Assembly: GCA_963704075.1 (NCBI GenBank)
Contig: CAVPGV010000003.1
Coordinates: 75,155-139,154 of the forward strand
DNA from: JADKAV01 sp963704075
GTDB lineage: Bacteria > Actinomycetota > Actinomycetes > S36-B12 > UBA10799
Direction: 5' to 3'
DNA: 64,000 nt
Numbering within the stretch: the first letter of the stretch is position 1; each line of letters starts with the position of its first letter. The notes below the pieces were generated by a model. The model ran no database searches. It worked only from the letters and a program-made list of their open reading frames with translations, and was not told where the DNA came from. The position numbers and the translations under genes are program-made. Positions 53,014-62,650 of this stretch are shown one piece after another.

Positions 53014-55017
53014 TCAACTGCTCCGCCGCAGCCAGGTACGCCGATGCTCGATGAGGCCGCCGACGATCAAGGCGAACAGCACCACAGCCGAGGCAATTGT
53101 GGCGGGCAGCAACCACCGCCATGGCGCGTAGCTCACCACCAGCGCGTCTCCCGATGACTCGAAGGCGATGGTGCCCGCCAGCGTGGGGACACCAGCCGCA
53201 CCGTCGACCTGCCATCCATCGCTGAATTCCTCGGGGATCACAACCCAACCGGGTCTTCCGGCTTCGACCTGCCACTGCGTGGCGCTGAGCTTGCGCAGAC
53301 CTCCAGCGGCTCGGCTCCGGGGGCCGTCGGCATCTCCTGCGGGGGTGATCGCCTCGGTGCCCAGCTCGCCGGCCGCGGCCCATTGCAGTGTCTGCTCGTA
53401 GGTAGCGCTGCGCCGTGCGACAACTCGGCCCGTCCCGCGGGCCTGGACCCGGTACACAGCCGTGGTTGCGGTGTCCAGCACCAGTGCAAGGTCGGGTTGT
53501 TCCTGCACCCAACTGTAATCGGGCATCTCGGAGGTCTTCGCCAAGACGACGTATTCGACCCCGAGCGGGGCGATCAGACGGCCGAACGCGCCGCCCCCAC
53601 CATCGGCCACGAGACGGTCCACGTACGCCGTGCGCAGAGAGGTGGAATCGGTGCGCAGTCCTGGCAGTTCCACCGCATCGGAGGTAAGTGCCGTGCGGTC
53701 GAAGAAGGCATTGGCGGGAGTAGCGATCGTGCGATCGTCGGAGAAGCCGAACGGCTGATAGGCGTGCCACGGCAGGAACAACGCCAAGCCGTCGCCGGCG
53801 CCCATCCGCGCATTGGCCTGCGACCAGCCCTCGGGATAGCGACTCGTGGAGATGCTCCCGCCAAGTCCCCAGACCAGCGAGGGTGCGATCACGACGGGCG
53901 CCAACGCCAGCGGAAGCGCAAGGAGAACCGACCGTTGCGCCATGCGTGCCGCACACCATTCCACACAGGCTCCGAAGGCCACCGCATAGCCGAGTAGTAC
54001 CAACGCGATCCACTTCTGCTGCTCGCGCATCGCCTCGAACAAAGGCAGATTGTCGAACGCGAAGCGGTACGCACCACCCGCCGGTCCGGAAACCCCAGCC
54101 GCCAGCAACAACCCGACCATCGTCACCGCGATCAAGGGGATCGCCCTGTCGAACTCGGCCTTCCACAGCGCCGTGTAGCCCACCAACACCGCGCCGACCA
54201 GTAGCACGGCGACCAGCACCCCGAGGCCGGGACCCAGCCAGTTCCGGACCGTGTCCACGTCGGCGGTGCGCCAGAAGCCATGCAGGGTCGCCACCGTCGG
54301 CAGGAGGCCGCCCGGGCCCGCACGGGTCGCGTACGCCTGAAGATCCGCATCTGTCACACGCAGGGCCGGCGTGTTCGTCAACCAGAGCACCAAGGCATAG
54401 GAGTAGACCAACCCGGCCGACAGCGTCACCTGGGCCGATCGGACGAGATCACGCCACGACGGCTGGGGAAGGACAGCAACCGCGAGGACCAGAACGGCTC
54501 CCAGCCAGGCGGCGTGAGGGCTCACCGAGATCGCCAGTGCGAACCACAGCGCTGGGCGCACCGCGAACCATTTCTGCTGGCGGCGCGCCTCCAACAACGC
54601 GGCGTACAGCCAGGGCAACAGGGCCATCCCGAGCAGAAACGCGACGTGACCTACGCGAACCCTGTCAACGACGACTGGGTTACACACCATGAACAGAGCC
54701 GCCGGCAGTCTTCGCCACCGGCTGCCGCCCGCGGCGACACTGGCACCGGCGGCGGCCAGCGGAAAGAAGATCAGGATGATCAGCCAGGCGGTCGCGGAAG
54801 ACCCGAACACTTCTCGCAACACTTGGGTGGCGATCCGAAAAGGCATCGCATCCAGAGCCGAGCCGGACAATCCGTAGATGCCAGGCGTGAGGGTTTGGTT
54901 GGGTCCGCTCACCCAGTCGAGCAGTAGCAGGTATCCGCTGCGCGTCCAAGGTGCCACCACGGCCAGGCCGACGATCAGCCCCCCGACGGCCGCCTCAAAG
55001 GTGACCCGCGCCTTCAT
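53014..55017 (-). CDS. Large multi-spanning membrane protein (YfhO/GT-C-like)
   Basis: 667 residues from ATG 55017, overlapping the kinase stop (ATGA). About 12 helices in the first 420 residues (first VGGLIVGLAVVAPWTRSGYLLLLDWV), then an external domain (about 430-620) and a last helix (LPATIASAVVLFALIVGGLI). Overall plan of GT-C glycosyltransferases that use polyprenyl-phosphate sugars; FDNLPLFEAMREQQKWIALVLLGYAV is the YfhO-like segment. Catalytic acid not identified. Pairs in style with the plus-strand gene at 56.5 kb. Confidence 0.65.
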   Translation of the reverse strand: MKARVTFEAAVGGLIVGLAVVAPWTRSGYLLLLDWVSGPNQTLTPGIYGLSGSALDAMPFRIATQVLREVFGSSATAWLIILIFFPLAAAGASVAAGGSRWRRLPAALFMVCNPVVVDRVRVGHVAFLLGMALLPWLYAALLEARRQQKWFAVRPALWFALAISVSPHAAWLGAVLVLAVAVLPQPSWRDLVRSAQVTLSAGLVYSYALVLWLTNTPALRVTDADLQAYATRAGPGGLLPTVATLHGFWRTADVDTVRNWLGPGLGVLVAVLLVGAVLVGYTALWKAEFDRAIPLIAVTMVGLLLAAGVSGPAGGAYRFAFDNLPLFEAMREQQKWIALVLLGYAVAFGACVEWCAARMAQRSVLLALPLALAPVVIAPSLVWGLGGSISTSRYPEGWSQANARMGAGDGLALFLPWHAYQPFGFSDDRTIATPANAFFDRTALTSDAVELPGLRTDSTSLRTAYVDRLVADGGGGAFGRLIAPLGVEYVVLAKTSEMPDYSWVQEQPDLALVLDTATTAVYRVQARGTGRVVARRSATYEQTLQWAAAGELGTEAITPAGDADGPRSRAAGGLRKLSATQWQVEAGRPGWVVIPEEFSDGWQVDGAAGVPTLAGTIAFESSGDALVVSYAPWRWLLPATIASAVVLFALIVGGLIEHRRTWLRRSS

Positions 55018-56396
55018 GGCCTCGGAGGTGACCCCAAATGGGCCGCACTGAGAACGGCCCGGACAACCGGCTGGGTGGCGTCGACCTCCTGACCGGACGT
55101 ATCGACAATGAGGTTCGCGTATCGGCCGGGGCTCTCGGCCAGCAGCTCGCGGAACTTCACTTGCTGACGGCGCTGCTCCGACAGTGATCGTTCGGGTTTG
55201 CGGGCGTGAATGAGTTCCGCGGGAGCATCGGGCAGGACCATGACGTCTGGCCGCGGGACCAACCACTCGACGAAAGCGCTGGCCGGCGAGCCGGGCCACG
55301 GGGACTCCCGAAGGTCGTAGACATAGCGATCGCAGATCACGACCTCGGCCCGTCGTCGGGGCCCAGCAACAGTGCTCAGATACCGCCACCCGTACTCGAA
55401 TGCGTAGTACCACGCGGCGACCTTGCGCAGTCCTTGATGCTTACTCGGGGGTGTCGGCTCCGACGTCCCTCCCGCTGAATCCTGCGAGACCACTTCGCCA
55501 CCCGGCGCCGCTATCCCCAACAGTCGCCGCGCGATTCCCACCCCTGGCAGGTTGCCACGGGCCATACCGAAGTAGGCGGTCCGGGTGGTGAAACCGATCC
55601 GCTGAAGGTGTTGCTCAAGTTCGTTGGCGACGGTGGACTTGCCGGACCCGTCGGTGCCCACGGTCGCCACGACAACACCGCGCGTGCGGTGCCCCAGTGG
55701 CCCCTTGCGCCGTCCCGCGGGGAGGATCGAGCGCCGCTGCTTCCACGCCGCTGCGAGTCCGGACGGAGCCAAGGTGCGTTGGAGGAGCACACGCCGGGCA
55801 CGCTTGGCCAGATCTGTCGCGGGTGAGGCGCCGTTCAGGACCGAAACGACATCCGCACTCAAGGCACCCAGTTCGCGCTGCCAGGTGAGCGAGGCCGTGC
55901 GCTGATCGTCCCGACTGGTCGCAGCCCACGCCTGCTGCGCTTCATGGATCCGCTCGGCCGGCGGAATGCGGCCGCGCAACAACGGCCGGATGAGCAGGTC
56001 CGCGGCGGCAGCCTGTCCGCTGAACCGATGGGCATCGACCCGGATGTCCGCCTCGGCCGCCAGGAGAACCGGTCCCACCCGAAGGTCACCGAACGTGACA
56101 TCGACCACGGCCATCCCGTTGTCGGCCAGTACCGTCCAGCCGGTGTGCCGGAGCCTTCTCGGATCGTCGGCATGTTCCACCCGGGCAGCGGGAAGGGACT
56201 GCTCGATCGCGGCCCTCACCGAGGGGGCCCGTGCACTTTCACACCAGATATCAAGGTCTTTGAGACCGCGATCCATCGCCCACTGCGCCGCCGCTCCGAA
56301 CGGGCCTTGCCAGGCCCACCCCTGCGCACCCAGGATCTCGGGCAACGCGGCGACGACGTCAGCCCGCTGGCATCCGGCCCGCAGGTCAGTCATCAT
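55014..56396 (-). CDS. Nucleotidyltransferase-like plus thymidylate-kinase-like fusion
   Basis: 460 residues from ATG 56396 (56393 also possible). N-terminal part (1-190) resembles nucleotidyltransferase-fold proteins: KDLDIWCESARAPSVRAAI and AVVDVTFGDLRVGPVLL. The C-terminal part is a P-loop kinase of the dTMP kinase fold: VVVATVGTDGSGKSTVANEL (about 246), VVICDRYVYDLRESPWP (DRY as in Tmk), and a LID-like ARKPERSLSEQRRQ. Likely phosphorylates a sugar, lipid or nucleotide for the glycan route; not the housekeeping Tmk. First gene of the minus-strand operon. Confidence 0.72.
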   Translation of the reverse strand: MMTDLRAGCQRADVVAALPEILGAQGWAWQGPFGAAAQWAMDRGLKDLDIWCESARAPSVRAAIEQSLPAARVEHADDPRRLRHTGWTVLADNGMAVVDVTFGDLRVGPVLLAAEADIRVDAHRFSGQAAAADLLIRPLLRGRIPPAERIHEAQQAWAATSRDDQRTASLTWQRELGALSADVVSVLNGASPATDLAKRARRVLLQRTLAPSGLAAAWKQRRSILPAGRRKGPLGHRTRGVVVATVGTDGSGKSTVANELEQHLQRIGFTTRTAYFGMARGNLPGVGIARRLLGIAAPGGEVVSQDSAGGTSEPTPPSKHQGLRKVAAWYYAFEYGWRYLSTVAGPRRRAEVVICDRYVYDLRESPWPGSPASAFVEWLVPRPDVMVLPDAPAELIHARKPERSLSEQRRQQVKFRELLAESPGRYANLIVDTSGQEVDATQPVVRAVLSAAHLGSPPRP

Positions 56397-56483
56397 GAGC
56401 CTCACATTAGGGCAGGTCGCCATGCCGGGGCTTTTTCTGCAGTCGAACCTGAATGAGCCTTGCACCTACCTTGAGGATTCCCC

Positions 56484-59400
56484 GTGAGTCTGGAGCCCAT
56501 GTCCTCAACGATCGAGCCGCAATCGACGGCCGCGCAACGTCGCGACCACGCGCCTCGCAGGTTCGAGTGGGCGTGGCCGGCGGGGTTTCACCCCGGGCGC
56601 GCCTACCTCATCGTGATCGCCATCTCCACGCTGATCGTCAGCCGCTGGTTCCGGGCCGGGACCTTCATAGCCACCGGGGACATGGGCCCCTTCATCCGGC
56701 AGGGCTGGGAACCCGGCGTGCTGTGGTCCTGGAACCAGCAGATCACCGGCGCTGGCTCAGCCGCCCACACGATCGGACGGGCACCGGAGTTCTTCTTGAT
56801 CTGGCTCAGCGGCACTCTGGGTTTCGACGAAACGGTCGCGCAATGGATGTTCTACACCCTCATCTACGGCCTGGTCGCCTTCGGCGTGGCGTACGCCGCG
56901 GGTGCCATAGTCCGCAGTGAATGGGGAATCGTGCTGGCCGGCACGTTCGCGGTCATGAACGGGTTCTTCCTGACGCGGATCCCCAACCCGTTGAACATCA
57001 TTTCGGTGGGGACGCTGGCCCTGCTCACCGGAATCGCCCTGCGGGTTGCGCAGGGCCGAACCGTCCCGACCCCGATCGCCGGCTTCGCGTTCATGCCGAT
57101 CGCCTTCCTGGCGTTCAACCCTCCCATGTTCGTGGTGGCCTCGTTCTGGGCCAGCGTCTTCGCCCTGGTGCTCGTCTGGATGTTGTACGGCTGGCGGGCG
57201 TTCCTGCGCCTGCTCAAGTGGGACGCCATGGCCGTTCCCTGGGTCATCGCCCTGAACCTGTGGTGGATCCTGCCCTTCCTCCAGGCCTACACCGGAGGTG
57301 GTGGAGCGGAGTCGAACGCTGCCTTCACCGACCCGACCAATTGGACCTGGGCGCAGATCAACAATCAGATCCCCAACGCTTTGACACTGACCGCCAACTG
57401 GGCGTGGTACCTGCCCCAGTACCTACCATTCACCGACGCCCTGGACCGACCAACATGGATCTGGATCAGGTACCTCATCCCGGTGCTCGTATTCGCCGCT
57501 CCGCTCGCCGCACGCCCGGTCAGGCGTCGGGTCGCCATGGTGCTGCTGGGCTTGTCAGGGGTTTTCGTGTTCCTGGCCAAAGGCCTCATGGAGCCGCTGT
57601 CCGACGTGAACCTCTGGCTGTACCTGAACGTGCCGGGCTTCTGGTTGTTCCGCGAGCCGATGAGCAAACTCGGCCAGCTCCTGGTCCTGCTCTTCGCACT
57701 TCTCATGGCGATCCTGGTCGAAGGAGTGGTGCATCGCTGGCGACATCGCGCGAGCAGATCGACGCGGTGGCCGGCATGGGCCCCCGACGGCTCGACCTTG
57801 GCCCTCATCGGGACCGCCATGGCTGCGGTTCTGGTAGTCATTTATCCGTACCCGATCGCGACCGGCGCGGTGATCCCGGACGCCCGGCCGATGCAGCCGT
57901 CCGCGCATGTGCGGGTCCCCGACTACTGGCGCGAGATGGCGGCGACCATCAACGCCGATCCGAGCCCCGGCAAGGTCCTTGTGCTCCCGTTGGACGACTA
58001 CTACCAGATGCCGACGAAGTGGGGATTCTTCGGCGTCGACAGCATCGCCAACCTACTCATCGAGCGCGGGGTGGTGCAGCCCAAACCAGACGGCTACTTC
58101 GGGGACGTGCCGGGCTACAAGGCCGATATCCAGGCGACCCAGACCGCCCTGCTGTCCGGTGATCTCGCTGCCGTGCCGCGACTGCTCGACGCCAGTGGCA
58201 TCGACAAGATCATCGTTCGACACGACCTGATCCGGGACATGCCCGGTCGCAACATCGCCGACGATGAGGTGCTGGCCAAGGCACTCAAGCGCACGCCGGG
58301 GATGACGCGTACAACCAACGGTGAGCTTGAGCTCTGGCAAACCGAACCTGCCAGCGGCGACCCGGTCCGCGCCTACAACAACATCGTGTCCGCAGGTGCC
58401 CGCCCGGATGCCGCAGCCGCGGTCATCGGCTCCGTCGGCACCGGCAACGCGGTCATGGCGCTCAAGGCAAGCACGAAGTCGTCCGTACTGGCCACGGTCG
58501 ACGACTCACCCCAGGTGACCAAGGACTCAGTGCAGTGGCCGGTCCCGGCAGTTGATGCCGGTGTCCCCCGCACCACCGTGGACCTCAAAGCCGGCACGTA
58601 CGTGGTGGCGCAGCGAGCTCGGGCCTCAGCAGTGCTGCGCCCGACACTTGACCCCGCAGCCAAGACGTTGGTCTTCAGCGACCCCACCAAGGTACGGGTC
58701 GACGGTCGTGTGGTCTCCCGGCGTGACCCGGTCGAGGTTCCGGTTCCTCGCACCGACATCGTCGCCATCAAGGCGGGCCCGCGAGCCGTCTCTCTGGACG
58801 CGTGGGGCCGCGAGGCCCTGCCACGAGGCCCTGGCACGCCGGCACAGCCACCATCGGTTCCGGTTGGGTCGGCCACTCCCCTGATCGCCTACTCACCGTC
58901 GTCCGAACCAGCCGATCCTGCCCCGCCTTCCGAGGTGTACGACTGCAACAACTACGAACCACGGCCCGCCCCGGAACTGAAACTCCGAAAGCGAATCGTG
59001 GCCACCGCCAAGGGCCCCGCCATCCGCCTGAGCGCGGTGGACCATGCAGCGTGCACGCGCATCGAGATCCGGGACGCGAAAGCGGGTCGAACCTACCGGG
59101 TGCGCATGGAGTATCGAATGGTCGAGGGCAAACGTCCCCAGATCTGCCTGTGGCAGGTGGGTACTGACGGCTGCATCCTCACCCCCCGACCCACGCTGAA
59201 CAAGGGCTGGCACCCGTTCGAACAGATCGTGACCGTCCAACCAGGTGCTGACTCGTTGATCCTGGTCCTGCACGCCGACGTCGGTGAACGACTCCTCGGC
59301 AGGACGGTCACCGACTATCGCTCCATCTCGGTCGAAGCCCTTGATCCGGTGCTTGAGACGGAGATCTGGCCAGCACCAATCACCGAACAGGAGGTCGACC

Positions 59401-60263
59401 TCACCGGGGGCAAACACACCATCTCCGTGACCGGGGGACCGTCCGGATCGACGCTCGCGGACTTCGAACCGCTGCAGGACTGCTTCCGGTACGACGACCG
59501 GGACCAGGAGGAGGCCGGCCTGATGGCCGAGTACTCCGGTGATCTGCGCGACCCCACAATCACCCTCGGGGCGCGCGACCACATGGCATGCCTGGGCGCC
59601 ACTGTCCCCGATATGGGCCAGTCATCGCTCTACCGGTTCTCACTTGAGGCCCGCAAACTCGACTCCCGCGATCCCAAGTTCTGCCTCTATCTGCGCGGAC
59701 CGGACAGCTGCCAGAAGCTTCCGCAGGCCGGACCGTGGAACGGCTGGACCCCGTTCGCCGCGCTGGTCAATCCGAGTGACAAGGCGGTAGAGACCCGGGT
59801 CTACTTGTACGGTCTGCGTGACCTCGAGGGCCAGGAGCAAGCGAGGGTTGAGTACCGGTCGATCCGGCTCAATCCGGTGGCCTCGCCCAGTGCGGTCGTG
59901 CTGGTACGTCAACCTGGAGGCAAGGCAGCCAACCTCATGGCAGGCCGCACCATCCGCGCCGAGTCCACCTCCGTCAACCCTGCCCGCACCGATGTGCGGG
60001 TCGAAGCGGGCGCCGCTGTGGTCGCATTGACCCAGACCAATGCGCCTGGATGGAACCTGACCGGCTTCGGCAAATCGGCGGCTGCTCAGGGTTGGATGGC
60101 GTCATGGGTGGTCGATGGCCAGGCTGTTGACGGCAGTGCCAGATATCTGCCCTCATCGAAGAGCCGCTTGGCCCTGTACCTCCTGCCGATAGCCGTGGTC
60201 GCCGCCTTCCTCGCCATGTGGGCCGGAACATTCTGGCGCCGACGCAAGGGAGGTGGGCGCTGA
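56484..60263 (+). CDS. Large GT-C-type membrane glycosyltransferase (AftD/DUF3367-like) with two C-terminal modules
   Basis: 1259 residues. The N-terminal 460 hold about 12 helices: FHPGRAYLIVIAISTLIVSRWFRAGTFIATGDMGPFIRQG with an acidic loop after helix 1 (as in GT-C enzymes), FAVMNGFFLTRIPNPLNI, IWIRYLIPVLVFAAPLA. Resembles the alpha-(1-3)-arabinofuranosyltransferase family, from memory. The external part contains two related beta modules at about 820-965 and 1000-1150, each with C-x-x-Y near the start, A-x-DH-x-AC, a CL(W/Y) pair and GW-x-PF; the last helix is LALYLLPIAVVAAFLAMWAGTFW. The modules could bind glycan. One base shared with the next gene. Confidence 0.6.
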   Translation: MSLEPMSSTIEPQSTAAQRRDHAPRRFEWAWPAGFHPGRAYLIVIAISTLIVSRWFRAGTFIATGDMGPFIRQGWEPGVLWSWNQQITGAGSAAHTIGRAPEFFLIWLSGTLGFDETVAQWMFYTLIYGLVAFGVAYAAGAIVRSEWGIVLAGTFAVMNGFFLTRIPNPLNIISVGTLALLTGIALRVAQGRTVPTPIAGFAFMPIAFLAFNPPMFVVASFWASVFALVLVWMLYGWRAFLRLLKWDAMAVPWVIALNLWWILPFLQAYTGGGGAESNAAFTDPTNWTWAQINNQIPNALTLTANWAWYLPQYLPFTDALDRPTWIWIRYLIPVLVFAAPLAARPVRRRVAMVLLGLSGVFVFLAKGLMEPLSDVNLWLYLNVPGFWLFREPMSKLGQLLVLLFALLMAILVEGVVHRWRHRASRSTRWPAWAPDGSTLALIGTAMAAVLVVIYPYPIATGAVIPDARPMQPSAHVRVPDYWREMAATINADPSPGKVLVLPLDDYYQMPTKWGFFGVDSIANLLIERGVVQPKPDGYFGDVPGYKADIQATQTALLSGDLAAVPRLLDASGIDKIIVRHDLIRDMPGRNIADDEVLAKALKRTPGMTRTTNGELELWQTEPASGDPVRAYNNIVSAGARPDAAAAVIGSVGTGNAVMALKASTKSSVLATVDDSPQVTKDSVQWPVPAVDAGVPRTTVDLKAGTYVVAQRARASAVLRPTLDPAAKTLVFSDPTKVRVDGRVVSRRDPVEVPVPRTDIVAIKAGPRAVSLDAWGREALPRGPGTPAQPPSVPVGSATPLIAYSPSSEPADPAPPSEVYDCNNYEPRPAPELKLRKRIVATAKGPAIRLSAVDHAACTRIEIRDAKAGRTYRVRMEYRMVEGKRPQICLWQVGTDGCILTPRPTLNKGWHPFEQIVTVQPGADSLILVLHADVGERLLGRTVTDYRSISVEALDPVLETEIWPAPITEQEVDLTGGKHTISVTGGPSGSTLADFEPLQDCFRYDDRDQEEAGLMAEYSGDLRDPTITLGARDHMACLGATVPDMGQSSLYRFSLEARKLDSRDPKFCLYLRGPDSCQKLPQAGPWNGWTPFAALVNPSDKAVETRVYLYGLRDLEGQEQARVEYRSIRLNPVASPSAVVLVRQPGGKAANLMAGRTIRAESTSVNPARTDVRVEAGAAVVALTQTNAPGWNLTGFGKSAAAQGWMASWVVDGQAVDGSARYLPSSKSRLALYLLPIAVVAAFLAMWAGTFWRRRKGGGR

Positions 60264-61276
60264 TGGACGCATCGGGTCTCCCCGGGGAGCCACCGTCTGA
60301 CCGATCCAGGGGTGACGTGGGCGCACACCCCCCACGTAATCGGCGGATCGTCGGCTCGGTTCTCATCGTTGTGGTGGCGGTCATCGGCGCACTCCTGCTT
60401 CTGCGTTCTTGCGGTGGGGACCAGCCGCAGAGCGTGACGATTGTGACGGCAGGGGACATGGGCTGCGATCCCAAAGATCCCGCGACCGGCAGCGCCCGTG
60501 AGTGCAAGGCGCAAGAAGTGTCCGACATCGCGGTCGGCTTGAAGCCATACGCGTTCATCGGACTCGGTGACTACCAGTACGAGATCCCCACGACCGAGGG
60601 CTACGACTCTGTCTACGCGCCGAGTTGGGGCAGGTTGCGCGACATCACGTACCCGGCGCTGGGCAATCAGGAGTACAAGGTGAATGAGGCCAACACGTTC
60701 CGGACGTACTTCGCTGAGCGCGCCGGCCCCGAACAGGGCTACTGGTCGGTCGAACTCGGACAGTGGCACGTGGTTGTCCTCAATTCCAATTGCACCGTGG
60801 TGACTGGCGGATGCGCATTGGGGTCACCTCAGCAAGAGTGGCTTGAGTCAGACCTGGCCGAGAACACAGCCCGCTGCACGATGGCCGTGTGGCACCATCC
60901 TCGCTGGTCCAACGGAATTGCGGGATCCGATGCGCGCACGTCGGCGCTGTACGAGACTCTGCTCGACAACAACGTCGACGTTCTGCTGTCCGGCCACGAG
61001 GCCGACTACGAACGTTTCGCCCCGCTGGACGGCAGCGGAAAGCCTGTTGCCGGCGGGGTCCGCCAGTTCGTGGTCGGGACTGGCGGACAGGTCACCTATG
61101 ACCCGGAGGTCGGCAACGCGAAGTGGCGAGCGAAGGCGAAACCAGTGCCCAGCGAGTTCTTGGACACCACACATCACGGCGTCCTTCGACTGACCTTGAA
61201 TCCAACTTCGTATGACTGGTCCTTCTTCGCTCTCGGCAAGGGCGTCGTCGACTCCGGCTCGGCTGAGTGCTCCTGA
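60263..61276 (+). CDS. Membrane-anchored metallophosphoesterase (acid-phosphatase-like)
   Basis: 337 residues, ATG sharing a base with the previous stop (TGATG). One helix (IVGSVLIVVVAVIGALLLL) then a calcineurin-like domain outside: TAGDMGCD (metal Asp), IGLGDYQY (metal Asp), PALGNQEYKV (GN-x-E), VWHHPRWSN (metal His), SGHEADYERFAP (GH-x-x). Cleaves a phosphomonoester or diphosphate; in this setting perhaps polyprenyl diphosphate or a glycan phosphate (inference). Translation is coupled to the GT-C-like gene. Confidence 0.8.
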   Translation: MDASGLPGEPPSDRSRGDVGAHPPRNRRIVGSVLIVVVAVIGALLLLRSCGGDQPQSVTIVTAGDMGCDPKDPATGSARECKAQEVSDIAVGLKPYAFIGLGDYQYEIPTTEGYDSVYAPSWGRLRDITYPALGNQEYKVNEANTFRTYFAERAGPEQGYWSVELGQWHVVVLNSNCTVVTGGCALGSPQQEWLESDLAENTARCTMAVWHHPRWSNGIAGSDARTSALYETLLDNNVDVLLSGHEADYERFAPLDGSGKPVAGGVRQFVVGTGGQVTYDPEVGNAKWRAKAKPVPSEFLDTTHHGVLRLTLNPTSYDWSFFALGKGVVDSGSAECS

Positions 61277-61301
61277 ACCCGCCCGTCACCCGGGCCACTG
61301 G

Positions 61302-62537
61302 TCAGGGTGGTCCGCGGGTGTGGGTGATGACGGGGATGGTGTGTGTGTTCATGGTGATGGTGTAGCGGCCCAGGTGTAGGTCGTGATGACACCGCGAACA
61401 TAGGAGGGCGAGGTTTGACAGGTCGGTGCGGCCGCCGTTCTTCCAGTGGTGGATGTGGTGGGCCTGGCAGTACCGGGATGCCCGTCCGCAGCGGATGCAG
61501 CCGCGGTCTCTGGCGACCAGCGCGGCCCATTGGGCGGCGGAGGCCCGGCGTCGGGTGCGTCCCAGCGCCAGCGGCACGAAGCTGCCTTTGACGTTCAGCC
61601 CGAAGATCACGGTGCACGCCGCGGCGCACGACAACAGATCGAAGCTGTCAGCCCCCAGCGCGGTGCCGTCGGTCAGGGTCGCCCCCGCCCCGGCCGGCAG
61701 GTTCTGCAGGTCGACCAGGATGGTCACTGCGGACACTCCCAGCGGGCGGTGGTTGGCCGCCGCGGCGGTGGCCATGTCGGCCAGGGCGTCGGCGCGGCGC
61801 TGGGCCGGGGTGGTGGTGTCGTGGGTGTCCGGCGGGCGGGTGAACGCGGCCAGGGTTTCGGCCAGGACCGCCCCGTCGACCTCGTCGAGCAGCCCGGTGA
61901 TCGCCCACATCCCGTTGGCCCGCGCCGACAGCCGCAGGCTGCGTTTGGCGCGTTGCTGCTCGACGGTCAGGTCCAGATGGGTCGGGTTGTGGGCGTCGGC
62001 CACGGTCTGTAACACCCGGCGCACCTCGCAGGCGTCGGTGGCCGTGGCCAGGGCGACCACCGCCGGTTCCGCGGCCGGGAAGTCATCGATGTGCGGGGCC
62101 GCCGCCAGGATCTGATGGACATGCAACCCCGAAATGGCACCCGCGGCCCAGGCATCGTTCACTACCGGCAGGTCGTGTAACTGCTGGGCGGTGTTCACCA
62201 TCCCCGACCCCACCGCCACCGGGGCGTTCGTGGCGGTCGCCACCAGCGTGCCGGTGGTCCCGGCGCCCAGCACCCGGGAATCCCCGGCGATATCCGCGGC
62301 GCCGGCCAGACCGGTCAGATACGCCTCGAGGCGGTTACGCAGCCGGGCGGTGACCGCCAGCGCGGCGGCGCGTTCCTCCGCGCACAGCAGGTCCGGATCC
62401 GGCAGCGCATCAATATCGTCGTTGATCTGGTCGAACCCGGCCGGGGCGGTCGTCGGCAAGCACCCGCGGATCCGGGCCCGGCGGTGCGCCGCCCGCGACA
62501 CATCAAAGAACGACGACGACGACGAAGAACCAGCCAT
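61302..62537 (-). CDS. DUF222 protein with C-terminal HNH endonuclease domain
   Basis: 411 residues from ATG 62537. N-terminal DUF222 (about 20-270): LRNRLEAYLTGLAGAAD, DAWAAGAISGLHVHQIL; the family is widespread in actinobacteria and occurs in multi-copy repetitive elements (REP13E12 in mycobacteria). C-terminal HNH: ALVARDRGCIRCGRASRYCQAHHIHHWKNGGRTDLSNLALLCSRCHHDLH with Cys pairs and HH. Likely cuts or nicks DNA. The N-terminal Ser6 run comes from a (GAC)n-type microsatellite. Very high GC. Confidence 0.88.
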   Translation of the reverse strand: MAGSSSSSSFFDVSRAAHRRARIRGCLPTTAPAGFDQINDDIDALPDPDLLCAEERAAALAVTARLRNRLEAYLTGLAGAADIAGDSRVLGAGTTGTLVATATNAPVAVGSGMVNTAQQLHDLPVVNDAWAAGAISGLHVHQILAAAPHIDDFPAAEPAVVALATATDACEVRRVLQTVADAHNPTHLDLTVEQQRAKRSLRLSARANGMWAITGLLDEVDGAVLAETLAAFTRPPDTHDTTTPAQRRADALADMATAAAANHRPLGVSAVTILVDLQNLPAGAGATLTDGTALGADSFDLLSCAAACTVIFGLNVKGSFVPLALGRTRRRASAAQWAALVARDRGCIRCGRASRYCQAHHIHHWKNGGRTDLSNLALLCSRCHHDLHLGRYTITMNTHTIPVITHTRGPP

Positions 62538-62650
62538 AGCGCACCCCCGATCGCCACACGATTGTTGAATGTCGAATCGGCAAGGCCCGATGCCCCACCG
62601 CGACGTCACCAGCGAACAACCACGAACAACCAGGAACTACCAGCTATCGA

